Assembly (NCBI GenBank): GCA_963575745.1
Contig: CAUYUJ010006488.1
Coordinates: 1 to 22,862 of the forward strand
Direction of reading: 5' to 3'
Length of the DNA stretch: 22,862 nucleotides
Origin: Prorocentrum cordatum
Taxonomy: Eukaryota; Sar; Dinophyceae; Prorocentrales; Prorocentraceae
Positions within the stretch are counted from its first letter, which is position 1. Each line of letters begins with the position of its first letter. The notes under the pieces were generated by a model. The model was given only the letters and a program-made list of their open reading frames with translations, searched no databases and was not told the DNA's origin. Position numbers and translations under genes: made by a program. Shown here in pieces: positions 1 to 7,500 of this stretch.

Positions 1-102
1 CCTCCTCCTCCTCCTCCTCCTCCTCCTCGTTCTCCTTCTGCTCCTCCTCCTCATCCTGCTCCTCCTCCTCCTCCTCCTCCTCCTCCTCCTCCTTCTCCCC
101 CT
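1..102. repeat. (CCT)n microsatellite at left edge
   Basis: An almost pure CCT trinucleotide tract with a few interruptions (cct to ctt or cat changes around 30-60) that runs off the left edge. All pyrimidines lie on the plus strand. The same CCT/GGA motif recurs at 1963-2138, 3075-3233, 18529-18701, 19857-19995 and 20363-20391, in both orientations. Confidence 0.95.
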
Positions 103-109
103 CATCAGC

Positions 110-344
110 CCTGAGATCCGACGGCGCGAGAAAAAAGGCAGCATCGTGAGAAATGAAGCCGGAGGCCCAGATCAGGTGCTAGAAGTGCTCCTGGCCCAAG
201 GTGCCACCAGGACTTCCGAGGAGGCCCCCACGGCCTCCGAAGCACCCTTCGCGAGGCCCAGAGGGCCCCAGGGGCTCCAAAATTCAGCGGAAAGCTGAGG
301 GCACCTTGGGCCAGGGGCACCTGTCGGCAATCCCCGACTAGACT
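110..344 (+). repeat. Dispersed GC-rich repeat, copy 1 (5' part)
   Basis: The start (CCTGAGATCCGACG followed by an A-run and GCAGCATCG, about 110-147) is repeated at 1298-1333. The later part (462-560, containing CGAGCTG then GGCCC..GGGGCCCGA) matches about 1385-1420. In copy 1 the two parts are separated by about 300 bp that includes the MITE at 345-451. The rest is degenerate G/C-rich DNA with AGGCCC/CCAAGG words like those of the 8.6-14 kb array. No coding frame is supported. Confidence 0.5.
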
Positions 345-451
345 GAGGTCGGGCATGTCCCCCTACAGGTGGATTTTGGACGAAACATCAACAATAGGTA
401 AACAAACACAAAAAACGTCCCCTGACTGTTTTTTTATCTACGCCCGACTTC
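345..451. mobile_element. GTCGGGC-family MITE, copy 1 (short)
   Basis: A 107-bp element. Its left end is GAGGTCGGGC and its right end GCCCGACTTC, the reverse complement of GAAGTCGGGC, so the termini are a 10-bp inverted repeat with one mismatch. It is flanked by CGACTAGACT (335-344) and GGACTAGACC (452-461), a 10-bp direct repeat with 8 of 10 matching. Inside, it shares the block TCCCCCTACAGG.GGATTTTGGACGA with the other copies. The right half is shorter than in copies at 3404, 3974 and 13638, so this is an internally deleted copy. There is no coding capacity. A 10-bp target duplication points to a Mutator-like source, but that is inference. Confidence 0.8.
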
Positions 452-632
452 GGACTAGACCCCACCTTTCGGCTGCATCCTTCGAGCTGGGTCGACCTTT
501 GAGGGCCCTGGGGCCCGAGCACCGACGCACACGCCTGGCTCGAGAAAGGGGTGCGCCAGGCTCTCAGGGAGGACCCGCTCCCCTCAGGACCCGCTTCTCG
601 ACGGCGCGCAGACGGGGGGTACACCCTGCGAA

Positions 633-775
633 ATGCTTAAGAAATCATGGGTTAAGAAATTCATAGTCTCAGAATTCGAATAAAAACCCAGAATCTCTAT
701 TCAAATCGTGGGATTTACATTGAAACATTAAGAATAATCGAGACTCTGGCCGAAAACTTGGGTATTCTTAAGCAT
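633..775. mobile_element. AT-rich foldback element with ATGCTTAAGAA termini
   Basis: A 143-bp AT-rich island in GC-rich surroundings. It begins ATGCTTAAGAA (633-643) and ends TTCTTAAGCAT (765-775), a perfect 11-bp inverted repeat. Weaker pairing continues inward, with ATAGTCTC about 38 bases from the left end opposite GAGACTCT about 35 from the right. No coding frame and no clear target duplication were found, and no second copy is in the window. It may be a MITE or a structural palindrome. Confidence 0.6.
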
Positions 776-804
776 CGCCTAAGGGGTAGGGTTATGGTGT
801 TCCA

Positions 805-1005
805 ACCTTCGGGAGCGGCCAAGAGGGGGGTGTCGAAGAGAGGGGGGTGCAAATCATGACCGGCGGCATGTGCGCGGCCCAGCGTGGGGGCCAGGGACGT
901 AATGAAAGAAGAAGAGGCGCCATGAAATCTGGGGAAAATATCATGGCCCCCGCCATGATATACCCCCCACTAGTCATCACCCCCCTCTTTGCCGCCCCCG
1001 AAACC
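805..1005. mobile_element. Foldback element with ~28-bp GC-rich arms
   Basis: The left arm 805-832 (core GCGGCCAAGAGGGGGGTG) and right arm 978-1005 (core CACCCCCCTCTTTGCCGC) are inverted repeats, 23 of 28 by my alignment. Pairing continues inside: 841-870 (AGGGGGGTG..AATCATG..CGGC..CATG) against 943-970 (CATGGCCCCCGCCATGAT..CCCCCCACT). The central ~70 bp are unpaired. No target-site duplication was recognised. The short reading frames across it are by-products of the repeats. Confidence 0.6.
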
Positions 1006-1102
1006 TGCTTTAGCCTTGATCACCAGACAGAGTGTCGAGCACCAATCAAAATGCCAGAACTCGAAGGTTTTCACATGTTGGGCCCTGGGAGACACTCGTC
1101 CG

Positions 1103-1145
1103 ACTCTGTTTCGACGCTGTTTCGACACTCTTTCGACACTTTTCC
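1103..1145. repeat. Short tandem repeat, GTTTCGACACT unit
   Basis: Three to four near-identical 11-12-bp units (gtttcgacgct, gtttcgacact, ctttcgacact) in a row. No function is apparent. Confidence 0.75.
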
Positions 1146-1188
1146 GGGCGCTTGAAATTATTTCTGGGAAGGGTAAGGGAAAGGGGAA

Positions 1189-1287
1189 GGCTTCTTAGAA
1201 AGAGGCTGTTTCCTATAGAAGGCGCCGGCCTTACGTCTACAGACAAGGCCCGCGCCTTCTAAGAAGCGGGGGCGCTTCTCAGAAGCC
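1189..1287. mobile_element. Compact palindromic element (long hairpin)
   Basis: A nested inverted repeat. The inner stem is GAAGGCGCCGGCCTT (1218-1232) against AAGGCCCGCGCCTTC (1245-1259), 14 of 15 paired around a 12-nt loop. The outer arms are GGCTTCTTAGAA (1189-1200) and TTCTCAGAAGCC (1276-1287), 11 of 12, with looser pairing between. The whole 99 bp could fold into one hairpin. No flanking duplication was seen. Confidence 0.65.
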
Positions 1288-1297
1288 CCCCCCCCTC

Positions 1298-1420
1298 CCC
1301 TGAGATCCGACGTTGCAAAAAATGCAGCATCGCAAAACATCGCGCCTTGAGCCCCGGACCCCATCCTTCCACCTCATTTCTCGAGCTGCATCGCCCTGTG
1401 CGGGCCCCGGGGCCCGAAAC
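1298..1420 (+). repeat. Dispersed GC-rich repeat, copy 2
   Basis: Second copy of the repeat at 110-560. It starts CCTGAGATCCGACG and continues with ATGCAGCATCG, then CGAGCTGCATCGCCC and GGGCCCCGGGGCCCGAAA. Unlike copy 1 it is not interrupted by a MITE. The 1420-1690 stretch that follows is G/C-rich, holds CCCCAACCCAACCCC-type runs on both strands, and has no feature I can name. Confidence 0.5.
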
Positions 1421-1689
1421 TGGGCGCGAAAGCGACAGCGCCGAAATCCGGCGACGCCAGGATCTCAGGACCCTGCGCGTCTGGCCCCAGCCTCCTGGCT
1501 ACCCACCAGACCACCCCAACCCAACCCCCGAAGACCCCAATTTCGGGTTGAGGGGGGCGGGGGGAACGGGCTCCATGTGTGTTCTCTCGATGCTCCCCGA
1601 CTCCCCCCGCCACTGGACGTGGAGGTCAACTTGAGGCCTTCGGGTTGGGTTGGGGTGGTTTGGTGGGCGGTGAGCTTCCCCCGTGGCCG

Positions 1690-1953
1690 CCGCCCTCTGG
1701 CGCCAGCGCGCGGGCCACGCGCGCGAGCCACTGCGGCGCCTCCGCGCCGAAGCCCCGCAGCAGCGCCTCCGGGCTGCCCCGGGGCCCCGCCGCGCCGGGC
1801 CCGGCGGGCCGCCCCAACCTGCCGAGGGCCTGCTCCACGGAGGCCACGCGGTCGAAGACGGCCGCCTGCTGCCACTGCGCCGGCGGCGGCGCGTCCAGCA
1901 GGGCCACGAAGGTCACGTCCGGCGCGCTCCCCGGGAACTCCGCCGCGTGCCAC
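1690..1953 (-). CDS. Candidate internal exon, hypothetical protein
   Basis: Read on the minus strand from TGG at 1952, this gives about 86 consecutive codons in which essentially every third base is G or C, up to CCA near 1697. That is a strong coding signature. The peptide begins WHAAEFPGSAPDVTFVALLD and continues with AQWQQAAVFDRVASVEQALG and QWLARVARALAPEGG. It starts directly after CCCGCCCAG|G (AG at 1955-1954), a good 3' splice site, and the upstream minus-strand sequence is the long (TCC)n tract, which could act as its polypyrimidine tract. I do not recognise the protein family. The 3' limit is uncertain; the frame stays open to about 1626 but loses its codon signature after 1690. The phase fits the candidate exon at 3816-3955. 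Confidence 0.5.
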
Positions 1954-1962
1954 CTGGGCGGG

Positions 1963-2138
1963 TGGGGGAGGGGGAGGGGGAGGGGGAGGGGGAGGAGGAG
2001 GAGGAGGAGGAGGAGGAGGAGGAGGAGGAGGAGGAGGAGGAGGAGGAGGGAGGAGGAGGAGGAGGAGGAGGAGGAGGAGGAGGAGGAGGAGGAGGAAGAG
2101 GAGGAGGAGGAGGGAGAGGAGGAGGAGGGGGAGGAGGA
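1963..2138. repeat. (GGA)n / GGGGGA polypurine tract
   Basis: About 175 bp of uninterrupted purines on the plus strand: first GGGGGA units, then GGA with a few GGGA and GAA changes. The minus strand is a polypyrimidine tract immediately before the acceptor of the exon at 1953. Long reading frames of poly-Gly, poly-Glu or poly-Arg across it are artefacts. The mirror symmetry makes triplex DNA possible. Confidence 0.95.
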
Positions 2139-3074
2139 CTCCTCTGCCTCCTCCTCTGGGACTGGGCGCAGCGGGGGCTACTTGCCTCGAATCCTTCTGC
2201 GCAAGGTTGGCCCGACGGGGCCATCACGACAATGACGCGACCCAACCTGACATTCGACGCGGGCTCCCGCTGCAAACATCCCAAGAAAACCGGACCGTCA
2301 GAATTCAGGACGGGCTCGTCAAACAGCGTCGGCGAATCCGAGTTCCGGCGCACTCGAGTCTTGCGCTTCCCTGATCAATCAACGTCGAATCGTGAAGTCG
2401 GATTGGATCGGGACGTACCTCGAATCGGGCCGCATCGGCACTGAGTCGGAATCGAATAGAGCCAGCTGCGCCAAGATGCGCAACAGCGCCATGCCAGCGT
2501 CGAGACGCTTCGGATCGCCTGAAAATCGGAATCGGACCGGCTGGAGCCGATAGAAATACCTGGATCGATCGGATCGACATGGGCCGTGCTGAGCGGCGAA
2601 GACGAACGGTATCTGCTCACGCGGGAAGGCACGGCGACCTTACTCGGTGGCTTACGCGAGCCGCCAGCGCGGCACGCTGCACTGGAGACGAGGGCGCCTC
2701 TGCACGACCTCACGCGGTCAGATCTCGATGGCGCGCGAAGGTCCGCGCAGTCGAACCGACTGTGTCCTGCGTCGCTCACCTGTCCGGCTCTCGTGCCCCT
2801 GCTCCCAGAGACGAGCCCTTCCCCTCGCCATCGCTCGGACGTCCATTTTCCCGTGCATTTGTTGGTCTCGTGCGTGTTTTTTTTTGTTGCTCGATGGTCC
2901 AGGATGGTCCTCGATGGTCCTCGCCGAGAAAACAATGCAGACGTCCGAGCGATGCCGAGTCCCTGCATGGCCACTAAGGGGGGACCCGCGCCGGCCCCTC
3001 GGACCCGAGCCGCCCTGGCCGAGCACGGCAGGCCCTGGCCTCACAGGCCGAGAGGCTCGCAGATAAGACTCGCC
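2139..3074. other. Non-repetitive stretch, rich in ATCGG/TCGGA words
   Basis: Between two GGA tracts. About 2380-2580 is unusually dense in GAATCGG, ATCGGATCG and TCGGAATCG, like a decayed 5-7-bp tandem repeat. 2580-3060 is ordinary GC-rich DNA with one (T)9 run at 2879 and GGTCCTCGATGGTCC duplications near 2895-2925. Open frames exist on both strands (for example 2974 to 2375 minus) but none has a domain or codon signature I trust. If the exons at 1953 and 3816 belong together, this lies in their intron. Confidence 0.4.
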
Positions 3075-3233
3075 GAGAGGAGGAGGAGGAGGGCGAGGAG
3101 GGGGAGGAGGGGGAGGGGGAGGGGGAGGGGGAGGGGGAGGAGGAGGAGGAGGAGCAGGAGGAGGAGGAGGAGGAGGAGGAGGAGGAGGAGGAGGAGGAGG
3201 AGGAGGAGGAGGAGGAGGAGGAGGGGGAGGGGG
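3075..3233. repeat. (GGA)n / GGGGGA polypurine tract
   Basis: About 160 bp of purines on the plus strand, with GGGGGA units at both ends and GGA in the middle, and a single C at 3154. It resembles 1963-2138 in structure, including the GGGGGA start. Confidence 0.95.
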
Positions 3234-3403
3234 ACCGCCCTGCCCCTTTTCGCCGTCTGGGTCGTCATCGCCGCCGCGATCGTGGCCGTCGTTCCCGTCG
3301 TTCTCGTCGTCCTCGTGGTCGCTTGGCGTCGCGGTGGTCGCTCTCGCCCGGCGCTCCGCCGACGCCGCCCGCCGGCCCCCCACCCGCCCCTGGCCGCTGG
3401 ACT

Positions 3404-3603
3404 TCGGTCGGGCATTTCCCCCGAATTACAAGCGGATTTTGGACGAAACGTCAAAAACAGCGAAACTACTCCAATACTTTTCCTAGAGAGCAAACAGCTT
3501 TTTTTTTCAAAAAGAAAGAAAAACTCAGAAGTTCGTCCCCAGACTATGTTTGGTCAAGTTTTTGTTATTTTCCTCCTGTAGTTAGAGGGGCACGCCCGAC
3601 TCA
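3404..3603. mobile_element. GTCGGGC-family MITE, copy 2 (longest)
   Basis: A 200-bp element starting TCGGTCGGGC and ending GCCCGACTCA. The inverted termini extend further: left GTCGGGC..T..CCC.C.AA.TACA.G.GGA pairs with the right end read in reverse. It shares GCGGATTTTGGACGAAAC and CGTCCCCAGACTATGTTTG with the other copies. The interior is A/T-rich, with poly-T at 3501-3509 and AAAAAGAAAGAAAAA. It is flanked by CCCTGGCCGCTGGAC (3388-3402) and CCCTGGCGCTGGAC (3605-3618), direct repeats differing by one base; this duplication is longer than at the other copies. No protein is encoded. Confidence 0.8.
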
Positions 3604-3815
3604 ACCCTGGCGCTGGACACGAGTGCTGGAGGCCTGGAAGCGAGCACCAGCACCAACACAGGGGGGTGCCTCCACATGGGGAAGAGGACCCTAGATTTCG
3701 GTGCTGGTGGCCACACTTCGGCCCCCTTGGAAGCCACCATGTGACCACCATCGCCGAGGTCCGGATCTCCTCCCCTCGGTAGAGGCACGCCGCCTTCATT
3801 GGTGTTGGTGTCAAC

Positions 3816-3955
3816 CTCCAGGCCTGCGAGAGCGCTCTGCCCACCACCCCTGCGGCCCCGCGCCTGCACCGCTCGACCAGGTCGCGCAACCTGGCGGGGA
3901 GCGCACGCTCTGCGGCAGCCGCCGGCCCGCCGTCCTGCTGCCGCTGCTGCGCTGC
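3816..3955 (-). CDS. Candidate exon, hypothetical protein
   Basis: Minus-strand frame with high G/C at third positions, giving AAAAERALPARLRDLVERCR then RGAAGVVGRALSQAW. It ends at a possible 5' splice site AG|GTTGAC (GT at 3815-3814), leaving a codon split after two bases. The exon at 1953 starts with one leftover base (G) before TGG, so joining them restores the frame through an AGG codon. The implied intron (3815-1954, about 1.86 kb) would hold a MITE and two GGA tracts. The 5' boundary is unclear because copy 3 of the MITE begins at 3974. Family unknown. The splice assignment is inference. Confidence 0.35.
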
Positions 3956-3973
3956 CGCTCCTCCCCTTACTCT

Positions 3974-4132
3974 TGGGTCGGGCGTGCCCCCCCACAGGGG
4001 GATTTTGGACGACAAATCAAAAATGGTCAAAACCTGATCCAAAAATGCCCAGAAATATTCAAAAAAATCGTCCCCAGACAATGTTTCGACTATGCTTGAA
4101 TTTTCCGCCGGTAGAGGGACAAGCCCGGCTTA
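3974..4132. mobile_element. GTCGGGC-family MITE, copy 3
   Basis: A 159-bp element beginning TGGGTCGGGC and ending GCCCGGCTTA. It is flanked by CCCTTACTCT (3964-3973) and CTCTTACTCC (4133-4142), a 10-bp direct repeat with 8 of 10 matching. Internal family blocks: CACAGGGGGATTTTGGACGA, CGTCCCCAGACAATGTTT, GACTATGCTTGAATTTTCC and GTAGAGGG. The A/T-rich interior has no coding frame. It lies only about 370 bp from copy 2, in the same orientation. Confidence 0.8.
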
Positions 4133-4142
4133 CTCTTACTCC

Positions 4143-4367
4143 TACTCCTACACTCTTCCCCAGCCTCCTTTCCCCCTCCCTCCTGGACAAAAGAGAACTC
4201 TCTGGATGAAGGGCTGGTTATCCGGGCGAACTGCAAGGCTTCCGAGAGGCTTCGGAGACCAACACCAAACACCGATCCCCAATACCTACCTCCGAAACGC
4301 CAAACCCCAACCCACATCAAGCATCAAACCCCAAACACAAAACACCCCCCAACAAACAACGCAAGTA
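4143..4367. other. Short unique stretch grading into CA-rich DNA
   Basis: TCCTAC repeats (4133-4155), a CCTCC-rich part, then from about 4260 a strand bias toward A and C (CCAAACACC, CCCCAAACAC) leading into the GT microsatellite. No gene is supported. Confidence 0.4.
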
Positions 4368-4430
4368 AGTGTGTGTGCGCGTGTGTGCGCGTGTGCGTGT
4401 GTGCGCATGCGCGTGTGTGCGCGTGCGCGC

Positions 4431-4468
<38 letters not shown>

Positions 4469-4475
4469 GTGTGTG

Positions 4476-4506
<31 letters not shown>

Positions 4507-4526
4507 GCGTGTGCGTGTGTGCGTGC
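4368..4526. repeat. (GT)n microsatellite with GC interruptions
   Basis: About 160 bp of GT dinucleotides interrupted by GTGCGC and GCGCATGCGC variants. Alternating purine-pyrimidine DNA of this type can adopt the Z form. Cys/Val or His/Thr reading frames here are artefacts. Confidence 0.95.
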
Positions 4527-4808
4527 GACAGCGCGACTCCACGCACAAGTCTCTGCCTTTTGGCTCTCCCTCCCAAGAATATATTGAATACGCCAGCCTG
4601 GCCTTCTGTCTTGCATCGCGGCCTTTCGCCGGCAGGCTGGCCCACTCCGCCGCTTGCAGGCGCGCCATACCTGCAGGCTGCGCGTCTTCCACCCCAGGAC
4701 CTGGGCTTCCAGGTTGCGCTAAATCCACGACGCTGGGCGCAATTAGCTCGATCGCACCCCAACCTTGCTCTCCCGACACTGGAATCACTCCACCAGCGAA
4801 GGAACAAG
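4527..4808 (-). other. Unique island between two GT arrays, possible exon
   Basis: About 280 bp of complex sequence. On the minus strand one frame is open throughout and reads [20 protein letters not shown] then [40 protein letters not shown] and [20 protein letters not shown]. It looks protein-like, but the other minus frames are also open and the microsatellites on both sides extend every frame. No domain and no clear splice sites were found. An exon or a gene relic is possible, not shown. Confidence 0.25.
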
Positions 4809-4970
4809 AGTGTGTGTGTGTGCATGTGTGCATGTGTGCGAGTGTGTGTGTGTGTGTGCGTGTGTGTGTGTGTGTGTCTGTGTGTGTGTGCGTGTGCATG
4901 CGTGCATGTGCGAATGTGAATATGTGCGCGCGTGTGTGTGTGTGTGTGTGTGTGTGCGTGTGTGTATGTG
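4809..4970. repeat. (GT)n microsatellite with GCAT variants
   Basis: Second GT array, about 160 bp, with TGTGCATG and TGCGAATG interruptions. Same strand orientation as 4368-4526. Confidence 0.95.
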
Positions 4971-5149
4971 CCGCTTCCACATGCATGTCGCGCGTCGGCG
5001 CCATTTTCTGCGCGCGACTGCCGTGCTCAATCCACCCGCCTGATACGCCAGGTGGAATCCGACCAAGCGTGCCCCGACTTAATGCTCGCGACGGCGTCGC
5101 CACCTCGCCGCTGGAACAACACTTATATCTATACAAATATACACGGACA

Positions 5150-5219
5150 TCCACCACGGACACACGTTACACACGACACACACACAACACAATAAGTGTA
5201 GACACCCACACACACACCT
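5150..5219. repeat. CA-rich tract
   Basis: CACACGACACACACAACAC-type sequence that ends at the dispersed 50-bp repeat at 5221. Confidence 0.8.
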
Positions 5220-5220
5220 C

Positions 5221-5271
5221 GCACGATTTATTGCACGATCCTGGACACGTACGTGCCAGTTGTGCGTATGT
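5221..5271 (+). repeat. 50-bp dispersed repeat, copy 1
   Basis: Matches 7140-7190 at about 45 of 51 positions, including ATTGCACGATCCTGG and TTGTGCGTATGT. Both copies follow a CA-rich tract and are followed by CATATRTGTATA-type DNA (similarity continues weakly to about 5310). The copies lie on either side of the DUF218 retropseudogene in the same orientation. Read on the minus strand this copy would be in the pseudogene's 3' untranslated region and contains AATAAA. Confidence 0.75.
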
Positions 5272-5309
5272 GTGTTATACACATGTCTGCATACATATAC
5301 AAATACATG

Positions 5310-6498
5310 TTAACGAAGATGGAGCTCGACCTCCTCGTTGTCTTTCCCAGACAGATTTTTACCAATATCCACCATGTCAACGTCGGGATTGTACTCTTTC
5401 TTGACTGTTTCCCAGTCGTTGACTGCCTTTCTCGCAGGAAGTCCGAGCTAGGCAGGGCCAGAGGATACTCTTCGACTTCTGGCCCGTCCCCCTCCATGCT
5501 CCCCTTGCACACGCACGCTGCTGTGACGACGTTCATCATGTGCGCTATCGCAATATCCCAATTCTTGGCCGTCTCGTTGTCTTTGCTGACGTCGATCATC
5601 GGGAACCAGACAGCGTTCAGGCTCAGCTGGCCCTCTTTCGGGACGGCACCGTGGATGATGTCCATCTCGCGCACAGCGCGGTATGCCAACGGCCTCCGAC
5701 TGACATCAACACCGAGGCTGACGTCGTCTGCCGTGGAGGGGTCTGTGCCGCAGAAGTTTGGAATGGCCTCTACGATCACCTCCAAATCTCGGGCACTTCT
5801 TGGTCGAGCTTGTCCAGCGCTCATCATCGTTGAACTCGTCCTCAAGACTCTGGTAGAAGTAAATGAAGACAGCAGTAGCGGTCCACCATGCCCTTGGAAC
5901 GTGAAATTCAGATGCCACTATGTAGAACTTGCCCGTGCCTGGAGGGATCCACCGCATAGCAAACCAGGAGTTGTCCGCAGTGGCGAAATGCCTGAGACTC
6001 TAAAACGATCTCGTCCTCTGCAACGTTTTCCTCCATCAGCACCTGCCTCATTGCAAAAGCCTCGGTCGTACCGACACCTGCGGGATATCCCCCAGAGACC
6101 ATCAACGCTACCACCTTCCCCTCATCCAGTAACTTCTTCGCCCCCTTCGCGCGGGAGACTGGCACCCGGACGGAGTGCCGTCTGGCTTCGTCGCCTGGCC
6201 ACAGACGAGGGCGACGCCCTGCTCAGCGCCCTCGACGATGGGTAGATGTCCGCGGCGCCAAACTCGCCTCCTTGCCCCAATCTGGCATGCTGATCCCGTC
6301 GGCCAGCCTCCCGCGCACGGGGATCAGGCCGCCCGTGCCGCCCCCCGCGACCGCGCAGACAGCGACCACCAGGAGGACGGCGAGCGCACGGAGTGCCGGC
6401 AAGCGGCAGCGGGACCGCGGCCAGGGCGCCGCCACGGCCTCGGGCTCGCCTTCCATGGCCGAATATGCGGGCACAGCATGCGCCAGCGGCATCTGCAT
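5310..6498 (-). pseudogene. DUF218-family (YdcF/SanA-like) retropseudogene
   Basis: A minus-strand, intronless gene broken by several frame changes. From the first ATG (6498) it encodes an N-terminal signal anchor (LPALRALAVLLVVAVCAVAG), then family blocks in changing frames: ALVCGQATKPDGTPSG (about 6210), LLDEGKVVALMVSGGYPAG and TEAFAMRQVL..DEIVLESQA (6165-5985), ATADNSWFAMRW and FYIVASEFHVPRA (5984-5850), GTDPSTADDVSLGVDVS and NWDIAIAHMMNV (5790-5530), then [15 protein letters not shown] ending LHLR and TAA at 5312-5310. The SGG, TEA, LE.QA..T.DN and SEFH.PRA blocks, in this order, are the DUF218 signature; members are membrane-anchored proteins of poorly known function in envelope or glycan metabolism. 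I count at least four frameshifts (near 6245, 6168, 5985, 5835) and one near 5430. The DinoSL relic upstream implies origin from a trans-spliced mRNA. Assembly indels are the main alternative. Confidence 0.75.
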
Positions 6499-6580
6499 GG
6501 CACCTGGCGCTCGCGCGTTTCCCCTGCTTCCGCGCTGATGGCGTAAGGCACCAGACAGCAGCTTGAGACCAGACCAGTGG

Positions 6581-6601
6581 TTTGAGCCAAAATGGCCAGG
6601 G
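6581..6601 (-). other. Relict dinoflagellate spliced leader (DinoSL)
   Basis: The minus strand reads GCCATTTTGGCTCAA, a perfect 15-base match to the core of the conserved 22-nt dinoflagellate trans-spliced leader. Counting its flanks, 18 of 21 positions agree. It lies 82 bases before the first ATG (6498) of the DUF218 pseudogene, in the same orientation, with no intervening ATG. Genomic DinoSL relics at the 5' end of genes are an established sign of reintegrated mRNA in dinoflagellates. Confidence 0.85.
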
Positions 6602-6672
6602 AAGTTTCACATAACACCTTCAATAACAACCACGGCGTTCAACGCGTTTGGCCTAAGACATCCTCTTGCAAG

Positions 6673-7130
6673 AGCACACACAAAGAGAACACAAACACAA
6701 ACACACACACAACACAAAACACACACTCACACACACACACTCACGACCCACGAAACAAATGATACACACACAACATGCCCACAACGCACTTAGTACATAC
6801 AATACACATCCACATGCACATCCCACACAACATACACGACATATACACACGACCCGCCCAACACACATACCACATAACCCACACAACACACATACATGAT
6901 ACACCCAACACACACCCATCACACACAACACCTGTAAAACACAACATCCGGTACACACAGGTATCACACACAACAGCACACACCCACACAACACACACAC
7001 AGAACACACGGCACACACAACACATAAAACACAGAAAACTCACACACAGCACAACACACACACACACTAGACATCCACCATTGACGCACGTCACACACAA
7101 CACACAACACCCAGTACTGGCACACAGACA
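6673..7130. repeat. CA-rich imperfect satellite
   Basis: About 460 bp built from CACACAACACA, ACACATACAC and similar words, with almost no G on the plus strand except in the last third. It is degenerate rather than a clean dinucleotide array. No gene is supported. Confidence 0.85.
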
Positions 7131-7139
7131 CACCTATCA

Positions 7140-7190
7140 CGATCGATTGCACGATCCTGGGCACGGACGTGCCACTTGTGCGTATGTATG
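7140..7190 (+). repeat. 50-bp dispersed repeat, copy 2
   Basis: Second copy of 5221-5271 (about 45 of 51). It has GATTGCACGATCCTGG and GGACGTGCC, then TTGTGCGTATGT, and leads into the TATA/GATA array. Confidence 0.75.
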
Positions 7191-7204
7191 TGCGTACACG
7201 TATA

Positions 7205-7403
7205 CACATATCTGCATATGTGTATGTAAATGTATATCCATGTTTATGTATATATATATAGAAATGTGTATACAAATATAGATATATATATATATAAAGA
7301 TATATATATAGAAAGATAGATATATATATATATAGATATATAGATAGATAGAAAGATATATATATATATATATGTATAGATATAGATATAGATATATATA
7401 TAT

Positions 7404-7438
<35 letters not shown>

Positions 7439-7500
7439 TACATGGATCGGACTATAGATACATAGACAGATAGATAGATGAGTGAATCTATTATACACAT
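7205..7500. repeat. TA / GATA microsatellite
   Basis: About 295 bp of nearly pure A/T plus G at GATA positions: long (TA)n, TAGATAGATAGA and ATGTATAT segments. The AT content contrasts sharply with the rest of the window. Confidence 0.95.

Noticed and set aside
1313-2374. 353-codon plus-strand open frame
   Set aside because: Its length comes from the GGA tract (poly-Gly/Arg). It lies opposite a minus-strand frame with a much better codon signature.
3240-3360. Transmembrane-like helix (VVIAAAIVAVVPVVLVVLVV) followed by basic residues
   Set aside because: A decayed GTC repeat gives Val/Leu/Ala on plus and Asp/Glu on minus. There is no start codon outside the adjoining GGA tract.
4995-5015. 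Second spliced-leader relic (GCCATTTT) here and at 19705-19718 (CCATTTTGCGCC)
   Set aside because: Only 8 bases match before divergence, and no gene starts downstream in the right orientation.
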